Below, one piece after another: positions 6,469-14,084 of a stretch of 15,448 bases of DNA. The DNA comes from CAZFMJ01 sp964520045 (GTDB lineage: Bacteria > Elusimicrobiota > Elusimicrobia > Elusimicrobiales > CAZFMJ01). Both the position numbers and the translations under genes were made by a program. Below the pieces are notes generated by a model, which had not been told where the DNA came from, ran no database searches, and worked only from the letters and a program-made list of their open reading frames with translations. Each line of letters starts with the position of its first letter. The stretch's first letter is position 1. The stretch is from assembly GCA_964520045.1 (NCBI GenBank), contig CAZFMJ010000070.1, forward strand, positions 1 through 15,448. Direction: 5' to 3'.

Positions 6469-6987
6469 CTAATTCAGATATTTCTTCGCTTCATCCAGCC
6501 TGTAAGCGCCGACTACGCCGCCGTCCGGCCCCGTCACATTGACCATGCCGTCGGAATCAGCCGTAGAGATAAGCAGAGTGCCTTTTGGATCGCGGGCTAT
6601 CATGCTGCCGTCCGGTCCCGGCTCCACTATTACGGTGCCTGTGTTTTTGTTCTTTGTGAACATGTCTATGCGCAGTCTGCGGGAATCAGGCTGATATGTC
6701 ATCACGGCCTGCTGTTCGCCGTTGCCTATGGTGCGTATCTGCTTTGCGGACATGGGATTTTTTCCGGTCCAGAACTCAACGGAATTAAGGACGACCGCAT
6801 CGGCCAGAAGAGTCACGCTGTAGACCGGAAGGATCGTAAGCACAAGGAACACGCCTTCATTTACCCACTTGTCTCCCACCTTGCCGTTCCACTGATGCAC
6901 CTTCTGCGTGAGGCGGAAGGGACCGTAGCATCCGGTCAAAGCAGCCGCAAACGACACTACCACTATAAGACTTATTATTTTTTTCAT
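6469..6987 (-). CDS. DUF3332 family lipoprotein (172 aa)
   Basis: The sequence fits the DUF3332 family of small bacterial lipoproteins with unknown role. A signal peptide with a clean lipobox (ALTGC) makes C20 the likely lipidated residue. The core family segment follows: WNGKVGDKWVNE (about 33-44), a hydrophobic FLVLTILPVYSVTLLADAVV (about 47-66) and LNSVEFWTGKNP. The remaining ~90 residues are strand-rich and end with an odd PDG/DSD/GPDGG pattern. The start at 6987 has a very strong site, AAGGAGG, 5 nt upstream. The protein should sit at the membrane; the hydrophobic middle could be a second membrane anchor. It lies 45 bp downstream of the 7033-7707 gene on the same strand, so the two are probably co-transcribed and end at the terminator at 6409-6447. 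Confidence 0.82.
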   Translation of the reverse strand: MKKIISLIVVVSFAAALTGCYGPFRLTQKVHQWNGKVGDKWVNEGVFLVLTILPVYSVTLLADAVVLNSVEFWTGKNPMSAKQIRTIGNGEQQAVMTYQPDSRRLRIDMFTKNKNTGTVIVEPGPDGSMIARDPKGTLLISTADSDGMVNVTGPDGGVVGAYRLDEAKKYLN

Positions 6988-7032
6988 CCATCCCTCCTTA
7001 GTGTATTTTGCTGTCCTTCCAATGTATCATAA

Positions 7033-7707
7033 TCAACGAAACGACACCAGCTTTATCGTATCCTGCTTGTCTTCTCCGGAATATTCCTCATAAACAAGCC
7101 CCGCTCCCGGGCAATAAAACCTCGCCGCCTTCCCTCCGTCGCCGCCGCCGATGGCCGTCTCCACCTTCATGCAGCCCGCGAACCGGCCGGCGGGCACTTC
7201 AACCGAAGATTCAAGGGACGTTATCCGGTGCAGACTGGAGTTCTCCGACCATTTTTTGCCCTTGGCCGCGGGAATGGGGAATTCCAGCCTGTTGCCGGAT
7301 ATTATCGCTCCGCTGGAGAAAACCCCCCATGGTTTTTTTGTTACGGTAAAATATCCCTCATTTTTCCGTCCGCTCAGCTCCGACTGCACCCTTATGAGAA
7401 TCTCTCCGGCCTGTGAAACGGCTCCGGCCGTCTCAATAGACACCGTTTCAACGCCTTCGAATTCGCTGCCCGTATGCTCATATACGAGCAAAGATCCCGG
7501 TCGAAGAGGAAAATACATATCCGCAAACGCCTTCTCTGATTCATCGGCGAATTCAGGAAACGGCGCGGACGGAAGCGGTATCTCCGCCGACTTCAGGATA
7601 TCGGGCGTTGCGAGAGAAGAAACAGCATATCCTCCGGCATGAACCGCGATCCGCAAACCGGGGATAAAAAATACCCAAACAAATAAACAAGCAAGAACCC
7701 TGTTCAT
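7033..7707 (-). CDS. Exported protein of unknown function (224 aa)
   Basis: I do not recognise a named family. A signal peptide covers about residues 1-24 (cleavage after AVHA). After a proline-rich linker comes YFPLRPGSLLVYE (about 65-77), then alternating strands, and near the end FYCPGAGLVYEEY. This YFPLxPG..W/VYE opening with a late PG.GLVxEE is seen in many secreted beta-rich domains of unknown function, probably a small periplasmic or surface barrel or sandwich. Two cysteines (FAGCMKV and FYCPGAG) could form a disulfide. ATG 7707 is supported by AGGAG 7 nt upstream. It is the first gene of a likely two-gene unit with the DUF3332 lipoprotein, and it is divergent from gdhA across a 376-bp gap. 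Confidence 0.75.
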   Translation of the reverse strand: MNRVLACLFVWVFFIPGLRIAVHAGGYAVSSLATPDILKSAEIPLPSAPFPEFADESEKAFADMYFPLRPGSLLVYEHTGSEFEGVETVSIETAGAVSQAGEILIRVQSELSGRKNEGYFTVTKKPWGVFSSGAIISGNRLEFPIPAAKGKKWSENSSLHRITSLESSVEVPAGRFAGCMKVETAIGGGDGGKAARFYCPGAGLVYEEYSGEDKQDTIKLVSFR

Positions 7708-7805
7708 TATGAACTCCTATGATGTTTTTGGAATGTCTCCGGGTACTTTGCGTCTATTCTCGGTGTTTGGCGACGCGTCCGCGTGGTTATCAGAACATCG
7801 CTTCT

Positions 7806-7847
7806 CGGGCCGCGTTCGGCGGATTTGCGGAAATCCGCCCGGGCCCA
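7806..7847. other. GC-rich hairpin in the divergent intergenic region
   Basis: GGCGGATTT (7818-7826) and AAATCCGCC (7831-7839) pair perfectly over a 4-nt GCGG loop, and GGGCC (7807-7811) can pair with GGCCC (7842-7846) outside it. No T-tract follows. If the minus-strand gene at 7033-7707 is transcribed from a promoter near 7895-7900 (a lone minus-strand TATAAT with a poor -35), this hairpin would lie in its ~180-nt leader. The neighbouring 7733-7782 stretch looks like a decayed TTTGCGTCT/CGTGGTT-type repeat. Confidence 0.45.
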
Positions 7848-7940
7848 AGCAAGCTTGTTAGACTCGGAGTAACGCAGTTGTGAACCACATTACAATTATA
7901 CTGTAACAAAAAAAAACAGGATAAACAACATTTTTTTAGA

Positions 7941-7970
7941 TTGACATATCTCGGCGGAAAGAATTATAAT
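7941..7970 (+). promoter_or_regulatory. Consensus sigma-70-type promoter of gdhA
   Basis: TTGACA at 7941-7946 and TATAAT at 7965-7970, both perfect, are 18 bp apart. Transcription should start near 7976-7978, leaving a leader of about 107 nt before the gdhA ATG. A T-rich stretch with TTTTTTT lies just upstream (7931-7937). I saw no clear operator palindrome overlapping it. Confidence 0.9.
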
Positions 7971-7979
7971 TAGTTCATA

Positions 7980-8048
7980 AGCGCAGCAGCCTTATCTGAC
8001 GAGCTTTTCCAGCCGAAATACCTGGTCCTGTGATAATGACACTGCGCT
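7980..8048 (+). promoter_or_regulatory. Foldable 5' leader of gdhA
   Basis: Just downstream of the predicted start, nested pairing is possible: AGCGCAG (7980-7986) with CTGCGCT (8042-8048), then TTATC (7992-7996) with GATAA (8032-8036), separated by a symmetric 5/5 internal loop, and inside CCAG (8009-8012) with CTGG (8022-8025). The ribosome site AGGAG (8071-8075) is left free after the helix. I do not recognise a known riboswitch class. Confidence 0.4.
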
Positions 8049-8083
8049 GAATAGAACGTATATAAAGCAAAGGAGAAAAAAAT

Positions 8084-9478
8084 ATGGTTACGATGACCAA
8101 ACCAGCAAACATGAAGTCGGATACTTCTACGGCCAATTTCATGGAAGAGATAGTCCGCAAAAATCCGTCCGAGAAAGAATTCCATCAGGCGGTGCAGGAA
8201 GTATTTGACTCCGTCATGGTTGTTATCGACAGGCATCCGGAATATCGCAAAGCAAAAATTCTGGAAAGAATAACCGAGCCTGAAAGAGTGATAATGTTCC
8301 GCGTGCCTTGGCTTGACGACAAAGGCAATGTTCAGGTCAACCGGGGCTACAGAATAGAGATGAACAGCGCGATAGGTCCTTACAAAGGAGGACTGCGCTT
8401 TCATCCCTCAGTCAACCTCGGCATTCTGAAATTCCTGGCTTTTGAGCAGGTTTTCAAGAATTCCTTGACGACACTGCCCATGGGCGGCGGCAAAGGCGGC
8501 TCTGATTTCGACCCCAAAGGCAAGAGCGACAATGAAGTGATGCACTTCTGCCAGGCTTTTATGGCCGAATTGTCACGGCACATCGGCCCTAATACCGACG
8601 TTCCGGCCGGCGACATAGGCGTAGGCGGCAGGGAAATAGGATATATGTTCGGAATGTACAAAAAACTCCGCAACGAGTTCACCGGCGTTCTTACCGGCAA
8701 GAAACTCAACTGGGGAGGCTCCCTTGTGCGGCCCGAAGCCACGGGGTACGGCTCCGTGTATTTCGCCCAGGAAATGCTTGCAACCCGCAACGACAGCATA
8801 AAGGGCAAAACCTGCCTGGTTTCCGCAAGCGGAAACGTCGCGCAATACACAGTTGAAAAAATCACCCAGCTGGGCGGCAAAGCTGTCACCCTTTCGGATT
8901 CCGGCGGATTCATTTACGATCCCGACGGCATTAATTCCGAAAAACTCGCATGGGTAATGGACCTTAAAAACAACCGCCGCGGACGCATAGAGGAATATGC
9001 GAAAAAATACAAGAGCGCAAAATATACGCCGGTTAACCCGAAGCTCGACTACAATCCGCTTTGGGATATAAAGGCCGATTGCGCGTTCCCGAGCGCGACG
9101 CAAAACGAGATAAACGAGACCGATGCGAAGAATCTCGTTAAAAACGGGGTTTTCGTGGTTTCAGAAGGCGCAAACATGCCGACCACTCCGGACGGAGTTG
9201 AAGTATTCCTGGACAAGAAAATTCTTTACGGCCCCGGCAAGGCGGCAAATGCGGGCGGAGTAGCGACATCAGGCCTTGAAATGACGCAGAACAGCATGCG
9301 CCTGAACTGGACCCGCGAGGAAGTAGACGCAAAATTACAGCAGATCATGAAAAGCATTCATACCTCCTGCGTGACGGCTTCGGCGGAATATGACGCGAAG
9401 GGCAATTACGTAGCCGGCGCCAATATAGCCGGATTCCGGAAAGTCGCGGACGCAATGCTCGATCAGGGAATAGTGTAA
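8084..9478 (+). CDS. gdhA: NADP-type glutamate dehydrogenase
   Basis: Catalyses reductive amination of 2-oxoglutarate with ammonium to glutamate in the cytoplasm. The 464-aa length and sequence fit the hexameric bacterial GdhA class. GPYKGGLRFHP (98-108) and PMGGGKGGSDFDPKGKSD (132-149) hold the substrate lysines, with K137 at the catalytic position. GDIGVGGREIGYMFG follows, and the coenzyme domain shows LVSASGNVAQYT rather than a canonical GxGxxG, as usual for this class. Late motifs are SEGANMPTT and GKAANAGGVATSGLEMTQN. NADP preference is inferred from similarity to the anabolic class. ATG 8084 has AGGAG 8 nt upstream; an in-frame ATG three codons later is less well spaced. The gene has its own consensus promoter and terminator, so it is monocistronic. 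It converges on the nfn operon, whose product supplies NADPH. Confidence 0.96.
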   Translation: MVTMTKPANMKSDTSTANFMEEIVRKNPSEKEFHQAVQEVFDSVMVVIDRHPEYRKAKILERITEPERVIMFRVPWLDDKGNVQVNRGYRIEMNSAIGPYKGGLRFHPSVNLGILKFLAFEQVFKNSLTTLPMGGGKGGSDFDPKGKSDNEVMHFCQAFMAELSRHIGPNTDVPAGDIGVGGREIGYMFGMYKKLRNEFTGVLTGKKLNWGGSLVRPEATGYGSVYFAQEMLATRNDSIKGKTCLVSASGNVAQYTVEKITQLGGKAVTLSDSGGFIYDPDGINSEKLAWVMDLKNNRRGRIEEYAKKYKSAKYTPVNPKLDYNPLWDIKADCAFPSATQNEINETDAKNLVKNGVFVVSEGANMPTTPDGVEVFLDKKILYGPGKAANAGGVATSGLEMTQNSMRLNWTREEVDAKLQQIMKSIHTSCVTASAEYDAKGNYVAGANIAGFRKVADAMLDQGIV

Positions 9479-9510
9479 ACGAGCTAAGCTATAAGGTAAG
9501 TTATAAGTTT

Positions 9511-9554
9511 AAAAAAGGACTGCGCGGCAAATTATCGCCGCGCAGTCCTTTTTT
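9511..9554. terminator. Bidirectional intrinsic terminator after gdhA
   Basis: A 12-bp GC-rich stem, GGACTGCGCGGC (9517-9528) with GCCGCGCAGTCC (9537-9548), an 8-nt loop, a run of A before it and a run of T after it. It serves gdhA from the left and probably the convergent operon ending at 9683 from the right. Just upstream, 9485-9510 has small AAGGTAAGTTATAAG-type units. 9555-9682 holds GGTGACTGGTAAC-type units (9646-9674) and no gene. Confidence 0.92.
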
Positions 9555-9682
9555 ATATGTTCGTAATCTTTTGCTTTTTTTACTCTGGCGGCCGCATTCC
9601 GAAAGCAGAGCAAGCTCTCCAGCTGCGACTTTTATGTTTTCCCTCTGGTGACATGGGCCGCTGGTGACTGGTAACTTCTTAT

Positions 9683-12649
9683 TTACGGTTTCAGTATCAC
9701 TCCCCTGCCCGACGAACCGTCGATGCGTATATCCAGCGGTTTATCCAGCCTTATGTGGCGCAGATAACGGGTTTGGAAAAGCGCAGGCAGGCCGTCAAGC
9801 CAGTTCCAGTCTATATCTCCGCGGTTTTTAGGTTTATTTACGGTGAAATACCCTATTCCCAAAGACGTAACATTATGAAAAAAATGCGTTCCATAAGAAG
9901 GGTCTATGTCAAAACCCTCGATAGCGGCTTCAACTATCACTTTTGAAGCCGATATCTGGTTCCATTTTACAGGTATGCCCAGCCACGGGTCGGCGGAGCC
10001 CCACCGTCCCGGACCTATAAGCAGACAGCTTTTTCCTTCAGCGCTCAGAATTCTGTTGATGTTTCCTATCTCAGCGGCGATAACAACGGTGTCGGCCGGA
10101 TTGAAACTGCCGGGATTGACATAAACTATGTCGCATATGCCGCTGATATATCCGTTGCCCAGCGTCATCTCGCTCCTGCAGGCGATACGTCCGGAATCTT
10201 CATCCGCCAGTCTGACTTTCTGCGTGTTCCAGCGCGACAGCATCGGCTTCATCTGGAGTATATGGAATTCGGACGCCTCTCCCCCGCCCCTGCCCAGCGT
10301 AACGGCAAATTCCATTTCAACATGGCACGCCATCGCCTGCTTGCCCAGTTCAAGCAGAAATTTAAGGATCTCCGGCAAAGGGAACAAATCATTTTTGAGA
10401 ATCGGAGCGAAAGTCACAAGACGCACTCCCTTCCTTGAAATGCCGTCGTAAACGGCATCGTCGTCGGGCGAATAAACGGACCCCAGATCCGCCAGAACCC
10501 CGTCTTTTTCGGCGGAGTCAAGCGGAAGGGTGATTATATTGGGGTCGGAATCATACCCGCCGCCCGCCGGATTTTTCATATCCAGAGCCATGAATTCATT
10601 CTGGGAATTTGCGAGGAAACTTTTTATATCGGAGAACTGAATAAGGCTGTGCGGATAATCAGGCAGAAACCGCAGGGCGCGCCTGCCTTCCATGATCGTC
10701 TGTCCCAGGCCCAAAGCCGCGTAAGCTACGCTGTATTCATGCTCCATGGGAGGCACCGGATAATAATTAAAAGACTGCGCCACGCCGGAAAATGAGGGAT
10801 AATATCTTTCCCTGCGTCCGTACAGCCTGCCTGCCACCGGCTGGATTATGACGGCCATCTTTTCCTCGTCTATCAGGTGGGACGTGGACCGCATGTAAGC
10901 TTTCGCCTCCGCCGAATAAGTCGAGGCATAAACGAATTTGACGGCGCGGGCGAGCTGTTCGAGCCTTTCCGCGGGGTCGGGATGGTTATTGGGGATCATG
11001 TAGGTTTTATACACCCCGGCAAAAGGCTGGGAGCGGGAATCTTCAAGCAGAGAAGACGAGCGCACGGCCAGCGGCGCATGTATCCTGTCGGCGATAGTGC
11101 TCAGATCGCGCATAATGTAGGAAGGCAGTTTCGCCGCGTCAAAAGCCGCATACAGCTCGTCGTTTGAACGCTCCAGTCCGGCAAAATGGCGGAGGCCGTT
11201 ATGCTCAAGGAAAAAATCGAATACATCCGTGGAAATCACGCTGGTGGCCGGGACCGTGATTTTTACGCCTTCAAACCGTTTTGAAAAATCTTCCCTGCTC
11301 AGCAGAAAATTCACGAAAGACAGGCCCCTCGCCTTGCCGCCTATGGAGCCCTTGCCGATTTTGGCGAAAGGACTGTCTTTGTCGTAAAACCGGCCGTCGA
11401 ATGTGATTACGGTTCCCAGTTGGGTTTTGTGGATAAACTGGTAAAGCGTTTCTATCAGGTATCTTCTTAACCCGTCCGCGTCGCTGAATTCCGATATTTT
11501 CCGGGGCCTTATATGATACGCTATCTCGAATTCGGTCCGGGCCATAAGCCATTTGGAAAAATGATTGCGGTTGGCGTGGAATTCAATGGATTCGCCGGGA
11601 ACGGTCTTTATAAGTTCTATCATCGAATATATGTCCGAAGCCCGGCCTAATTCCCCGCCGCCGGCGCCGCGGAACACAAAATCCCCGAATCCAAGGTATT
11701 TTAAAATAAAATTCTGGAGCTGGCTCAGCAGGGCGGGGGAATTTTTGTTAAGGAAAGACGCTCCGGCTTCCCCCGCGTCATGAGCGGAGGCGGCATCCGA
11801 AGACTGTATAAGCACGGGCATGTCGAAATTTTCCGCTTTGATTTTTTTGGTGAAAGCGATGCCCGCCTTCGGGTCGGGCCTGCCTTCGCGCGAAAACTCC
11901 ATATCCGTTATCACGCCCAGCAGATTTGACTTGTATTTATCATAAAGGGAGCATGCCTCTTCAAAAGTGGAGGCAAGAAGTATTTTCGGCCTCGCGCGCA
12001 TGCGCAGCATTTTATGCGAAAGGTTCATGCCTTCCGACATCACAAGATGGGTCTGCTTCATGAATTCCGCATAAATAATCGGAAGATACGCGGAGTAAAA
12101 CCGCACGGAATCTTCCACCACGATGATGGCCTGCACGTTGGAAAGCCCTATATCGTGGTCGATATTAAGGGCGTCCTCGGCAAGTTTTATAACGGCCATG
12201 AATATTCTGGGGTCGCCCAGCCAGAGGAATATCCTGTCCACGGATTTTTTGTCCTCTTCCGGCAGGCTCATTACGTCGGGCATGTTAAAACACAGAAGTA
12301 TCACCGGAATGCCGGGGGAAATCTTTTTGGCCTTTACGCAAAAAGCCCCTATGTCCGTCATGCCGGCCTGGCCCATGGCGATGACTATGTCGAATTTTCT
12401 GCGGTCCATTAAATCCAAAGCTTCCTGCGGAGTTGAAACGCGGGTGACCCTCGGGGCGCAGCGCAGATTGAGGTCCAGATATTCGCTGAATATCAGCTCG
12501 GTAAGATTGTCGTCGTCGGCGAGAAGAAATGAATCGAAAGGAGCGGCGACCAAAAGCGCCTCCCTGACGCGATTGGGCATAAGCTTGTCAAATCCGCCGA
12601 ATTGGATATCGTAAGTTCCCAATATCCGCTCAAATGCCGCTTTTTTCAT
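9683..12649 (-). CDS. Receiver-PEP synthase-like fusion protein (REC-REC-PPDK_N, 988 aa)
   Basis: The N-terminus carries a family-typical FGGFDKLMPNRVRE (17-30). The first receiver-like domain (about 39-160) has the acid pair (D45-D46) but M92 where the phospho-aspartate should be, so it is degenerate. The second (about 172-318) keeps the key residues: E179-D180, D249 (ITDM), S283/S284 and K302, with a ~30-residue insertion before the aspartate strand. The PEP/pyruvate kinase ATP-binding domain follows: GSIGGKARG (434-442), AVRSSSLLEDS (528-538), FAGVYKTY (543-550) and a late HILQMKP (796-802). There is no TSHA-type phosphohistidine domain and no C-terminal PEP-binding barrel, so classical PEP synthase or PPDK activity is unlikely. 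Instead there is a conserved module, GPGRWGSADPWLGIPV (879-894) and PSYGTHFFHNVTS (917-929). The start overlaps the nfnB end by 20 nt with no Shine-Dalgarno, implying translational coupling. Its substrate is unknown. Confidence 0.88.
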   Translation of the reverse strand: MKKAAFERILGTYDIQFGGFDKLMPNRVREALLVAAPFDSFLLADDDNLTELIFSEYLDLNLRCAPRVTRVSTPQEALDLMDRRKFDIVIAMGQAGMTDIGAFCVKAKKISPGIPVILLCFNMPDVMSLPEEDKKSVDRIFLWLGDPRIFMAVIKLAEDALNIDHDIGLSNVQAIIVVEDSVRFYSAYLPIIYAEFMKQTHLVMSEGMNLSHKMLRMRARPKILLASTFEEACSLYDKYKSNLLGVITDMEFSREGRPDPKAGIAFTKKIKAENFDMPVLIQSSDAASAHDAGEAGASFLNKNSPALLSQLQNFILKYLGFGDFVFRGAGGGELGRASDIYSMIELIKTVPGESIEFHANRNHFSKWLMARTEFEIAYHIRPRKISEFSDADGLRRYLIETLYQFIHKTQLGTVITFDGRFYDKDSPFAKIGKGSIGGKARGLSFVNFLLSREDFSKRFEGVKITVPATSVISTDVFDFFLEHNGLRHFAGLERSNDELYAAFDAAKLPSYIMRDLSTIADRIHAPLAVRSSSLLEDSRSQPFAGVYKTYMIPNNHPDPAERLEQLARAVKFVYASTYSAEAKAYMRSTSHLIDEEKMAVIIQPVAGRLYGRRERYYPSFSGVAQSFNYYPVPPMEHEYSVAYAALGLGQTIMEGRRALRFLPDYPHSLIQFSDIKSFLANSQNEFMALDMKNPAGGGYDSDPNIITLPLDSAEKDGVLADLGSVYSPDDDAVYDGISRKGVRLVTFAPILKNDLFPLPEILKFLLELGKQAMACHVEMEFAVTLGRGGGEASEFHILQMKPMLSRWNTQKVRLADEDSGRIACRSEMTLGNGYISGICDIVYVNPGSFNPADTVVIAAEIGNINRILSAEGKSCLLIGPGRWGSADPWLGIPVKWNQISASKVIVEAAIEGFDIDPSYGTHFFHNVTSLGIGYFTVNKPKNRGDIDWNWLDGLPALFQTRYLRHIRLDKPLDIRIDGSSGRGVILKP

Positions 12650-14084
12650 TTTTAAGGTATCTGTCGATCGCGGCGGCTGAATTTTTGCCGTCGCCCATGG
12701 CGAGTATCACCGTGGCTCCGCCCCTCACTATGTCTCCGCCGGCAAAAACGCCGGGGAGAGACGTCATCATATCGGCGTCAACTTCTATGTTTCCCCATTT
12801 ATTAAGTTTTATTTCGGGACATGTCGCCGTAAGCAGGGGATTGGCGCTGGTTCCCACGGCCACTACCGCCACATCGGCGGGCAGTTCAAATTCGCTTCCC
12901 TCGACGGGAACCGGCCTGCGCCTGCCCGAAGCGTCCGGCTCGCCCAATTCCATTCTCTGCATCTTCACGGCGCGCACCCAGCCCTTGCCGTCGCCCAGCA
13001 ATTCAAGCGGCGCGACCAGAAACATCAACTCAACTCCTTCCTCTTCCGCATGCTTGACTTCTTCAATTCTGGCCGGCATTTCGGCCCGGCTTCTGCGGTA
13101 GGCAAGAATCGCCCGTTTGCTTCCCAGCCTTTTGGCCGTGCGCACTCCGTCCATGGCGGTATTTCCTCCGCCGAACACTACCGCCGACAGACCCCTGGCT
13201 ATCGGCGTATGGCAGTCATTCATATAAGCGCCCATAAGATTTACGCGGGTAAGATATTCATTGGCCGAATACACCCCTTTAAAATTTTCACCGGGAACGC
13301 GCATGAAAACCGGCAGACCCGCGCCGTTGGCTATGAAACACGCGTCGAACTCGTCCATGATCTGCCTTATCGTCACGGTCTTGCCCACGACCACATTGCA
13401 CTCTATCTTTACGCCTATGGCCTCGAGATTTTTCACCTCGCGGTCCACAATTTCCTTGGGCAGACGGAACTCCGGTATGCCGTAGCGCAGAACTCCGCCG
13501 GGCGCGTGAAGCGCCTCAAAAATAACCGCCTCATGCCCCAGCCGGGCAAGCTCGCCGGCCGCCGTAAGCCCGCCGGGGCCGCTTCCCACCACGCAGACTT
13601 TGCGCCCCGTTTTTAGGGACGGCGGTTTTGAAGCCGGCATATTTTTCGCCGCCCAATCGGCGATAAAACGCTCCAGCCAGCCTATGGCCGCAGGCTCTCC
13701 GGCTTTGCCCCTGACGCAGAACTTCTCGCACTGCTTTTCCTGCGGGCACACGCGGCCTGTCGTGGCGGGCAAAGCATTGTCTTCGCGCATTATCAGGGCC
13801 GCGGCCTCAAAATCGCGGACGGCTATTTTAGTCACAAATTCGGGTATCCGCACCGATACGGGACAGCCGGCCACGCACGGCCTTGTTTTGCAGTTCAGGC
13901 AGCGTTTTGCCTCCTGCACCGCGGTAAATTCGTCCAGCCCCAGATTGACTTCCTTGAAATTAGAGGAGCGCGCCGAGGCATCCTGCTCGTTCATTTTTGC
14001 CCTTTTTATCGCCATCCGCTCTTTCGGGGTAAGCTCCTTAGACGGTGTCATTTGAGTTTCGCCAGCTGTTCTTCCAATCTGCAT
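12630..14084 (-). CDS. nfnB: NfnB / GltD-like NADPH-binding flavoprotein subunit
   Basis: Large subunit of NADH-dependent reduced ferredoxin:NADP oxidoreductase, which uses reduced ferredoxin and NADH together to reduce NADP. The N-terminal cluster cysteines are C62, C65, C70 and C74 (CLNCKTRPCVAGCPV) plus C113, C119 and C123. The FAD site is VVGSGPGG (165-172), the NADPH site FGGGNTAMD (304-312), and the ending has VFAGGDIVRGGATV. Such proteins are often named glutamate synthase small subunit, but no large subunit is here and the partner upstream is NfnA, so NfnB is the better call. The start is ambiguous: ATG 14084 has AAGGAGG 4 nt upstream and overlaps nfnA by 37 nt. ATG 14051 forms an ATGA overlap with the nfnA stop and begins MTPSKELTPKERM as relatives do, giving 473 aa. 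The stop at 12630 lies 20 nt inside the next gene. Confidence 0.92.
   Translation of the reverse strand: MQIGRTAGETQMTPSKELTPKERMAIKRAKMNEQDASARSSNFKEVNLGLDEFTAVQEAKRCLNCKTRPCVAGCPVSVRIPEFVTKIAVRDFEAAALIMREDNALPATTGRVCPQEKQCEKFCVRGKAGEPAAIGWLERFIADWAAKNMPASKPPSLKTGRKVCVVGSGPGGLTAAGELARLGHEAVIFEALHAPGGVLRYGIPEFRLPKEIVDREVKNLEAIGVKIECNVVVGKTVTIRQIMDEFDACFIANGAGLPVFMRVPGENFKGVYSANEYLTRVNLMGAYMNDCHTPIARGLSAVVFGGGNTAMDGVRTAKRLGSKRAILAYRRSRAEMPARIEEVKHAEEEGVELMFLVAPLELLGDGKGWVRAVKMQRMELGEPDASGRRRPVPVEGSEFELPADVAVVAVGTSANPLLTATCPEIKLNKWGNIEVDADMMTSLPGVFAGGDIVRGGATVILAMGDGKNSAAAIDRYLKNEKSGI

Noticed and set aside
7980..8048. Known glutamine-type riboswitch before gdhA
   Set aside because: The loop sequences do not match the conserved cores I know; only general pairing is visible.
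8401..8913. Long open frames opposite gdhA, and similar ones opposite the TPR gene (3683-4276) and nfnB (13050-13616)
   Set aside because: They mirror strongly conserved genes, have no ribosome sites or domains, and their composition is explained by codon bias on the other strand.
9683..12649. Calling the 988-aa protein a phosphoenolpyruvate synthase
   Set aside because: Only the ATP-binding half is present; the phosphohistidine and PEP-binding domains needed for that reaction are missing.
12630..14084. Glutamate synthase small subunit as the function
   Set aside because: The adjacent overlapping NfnA subunit and the absence of a GltB subunit in the window make NfnB more likely.
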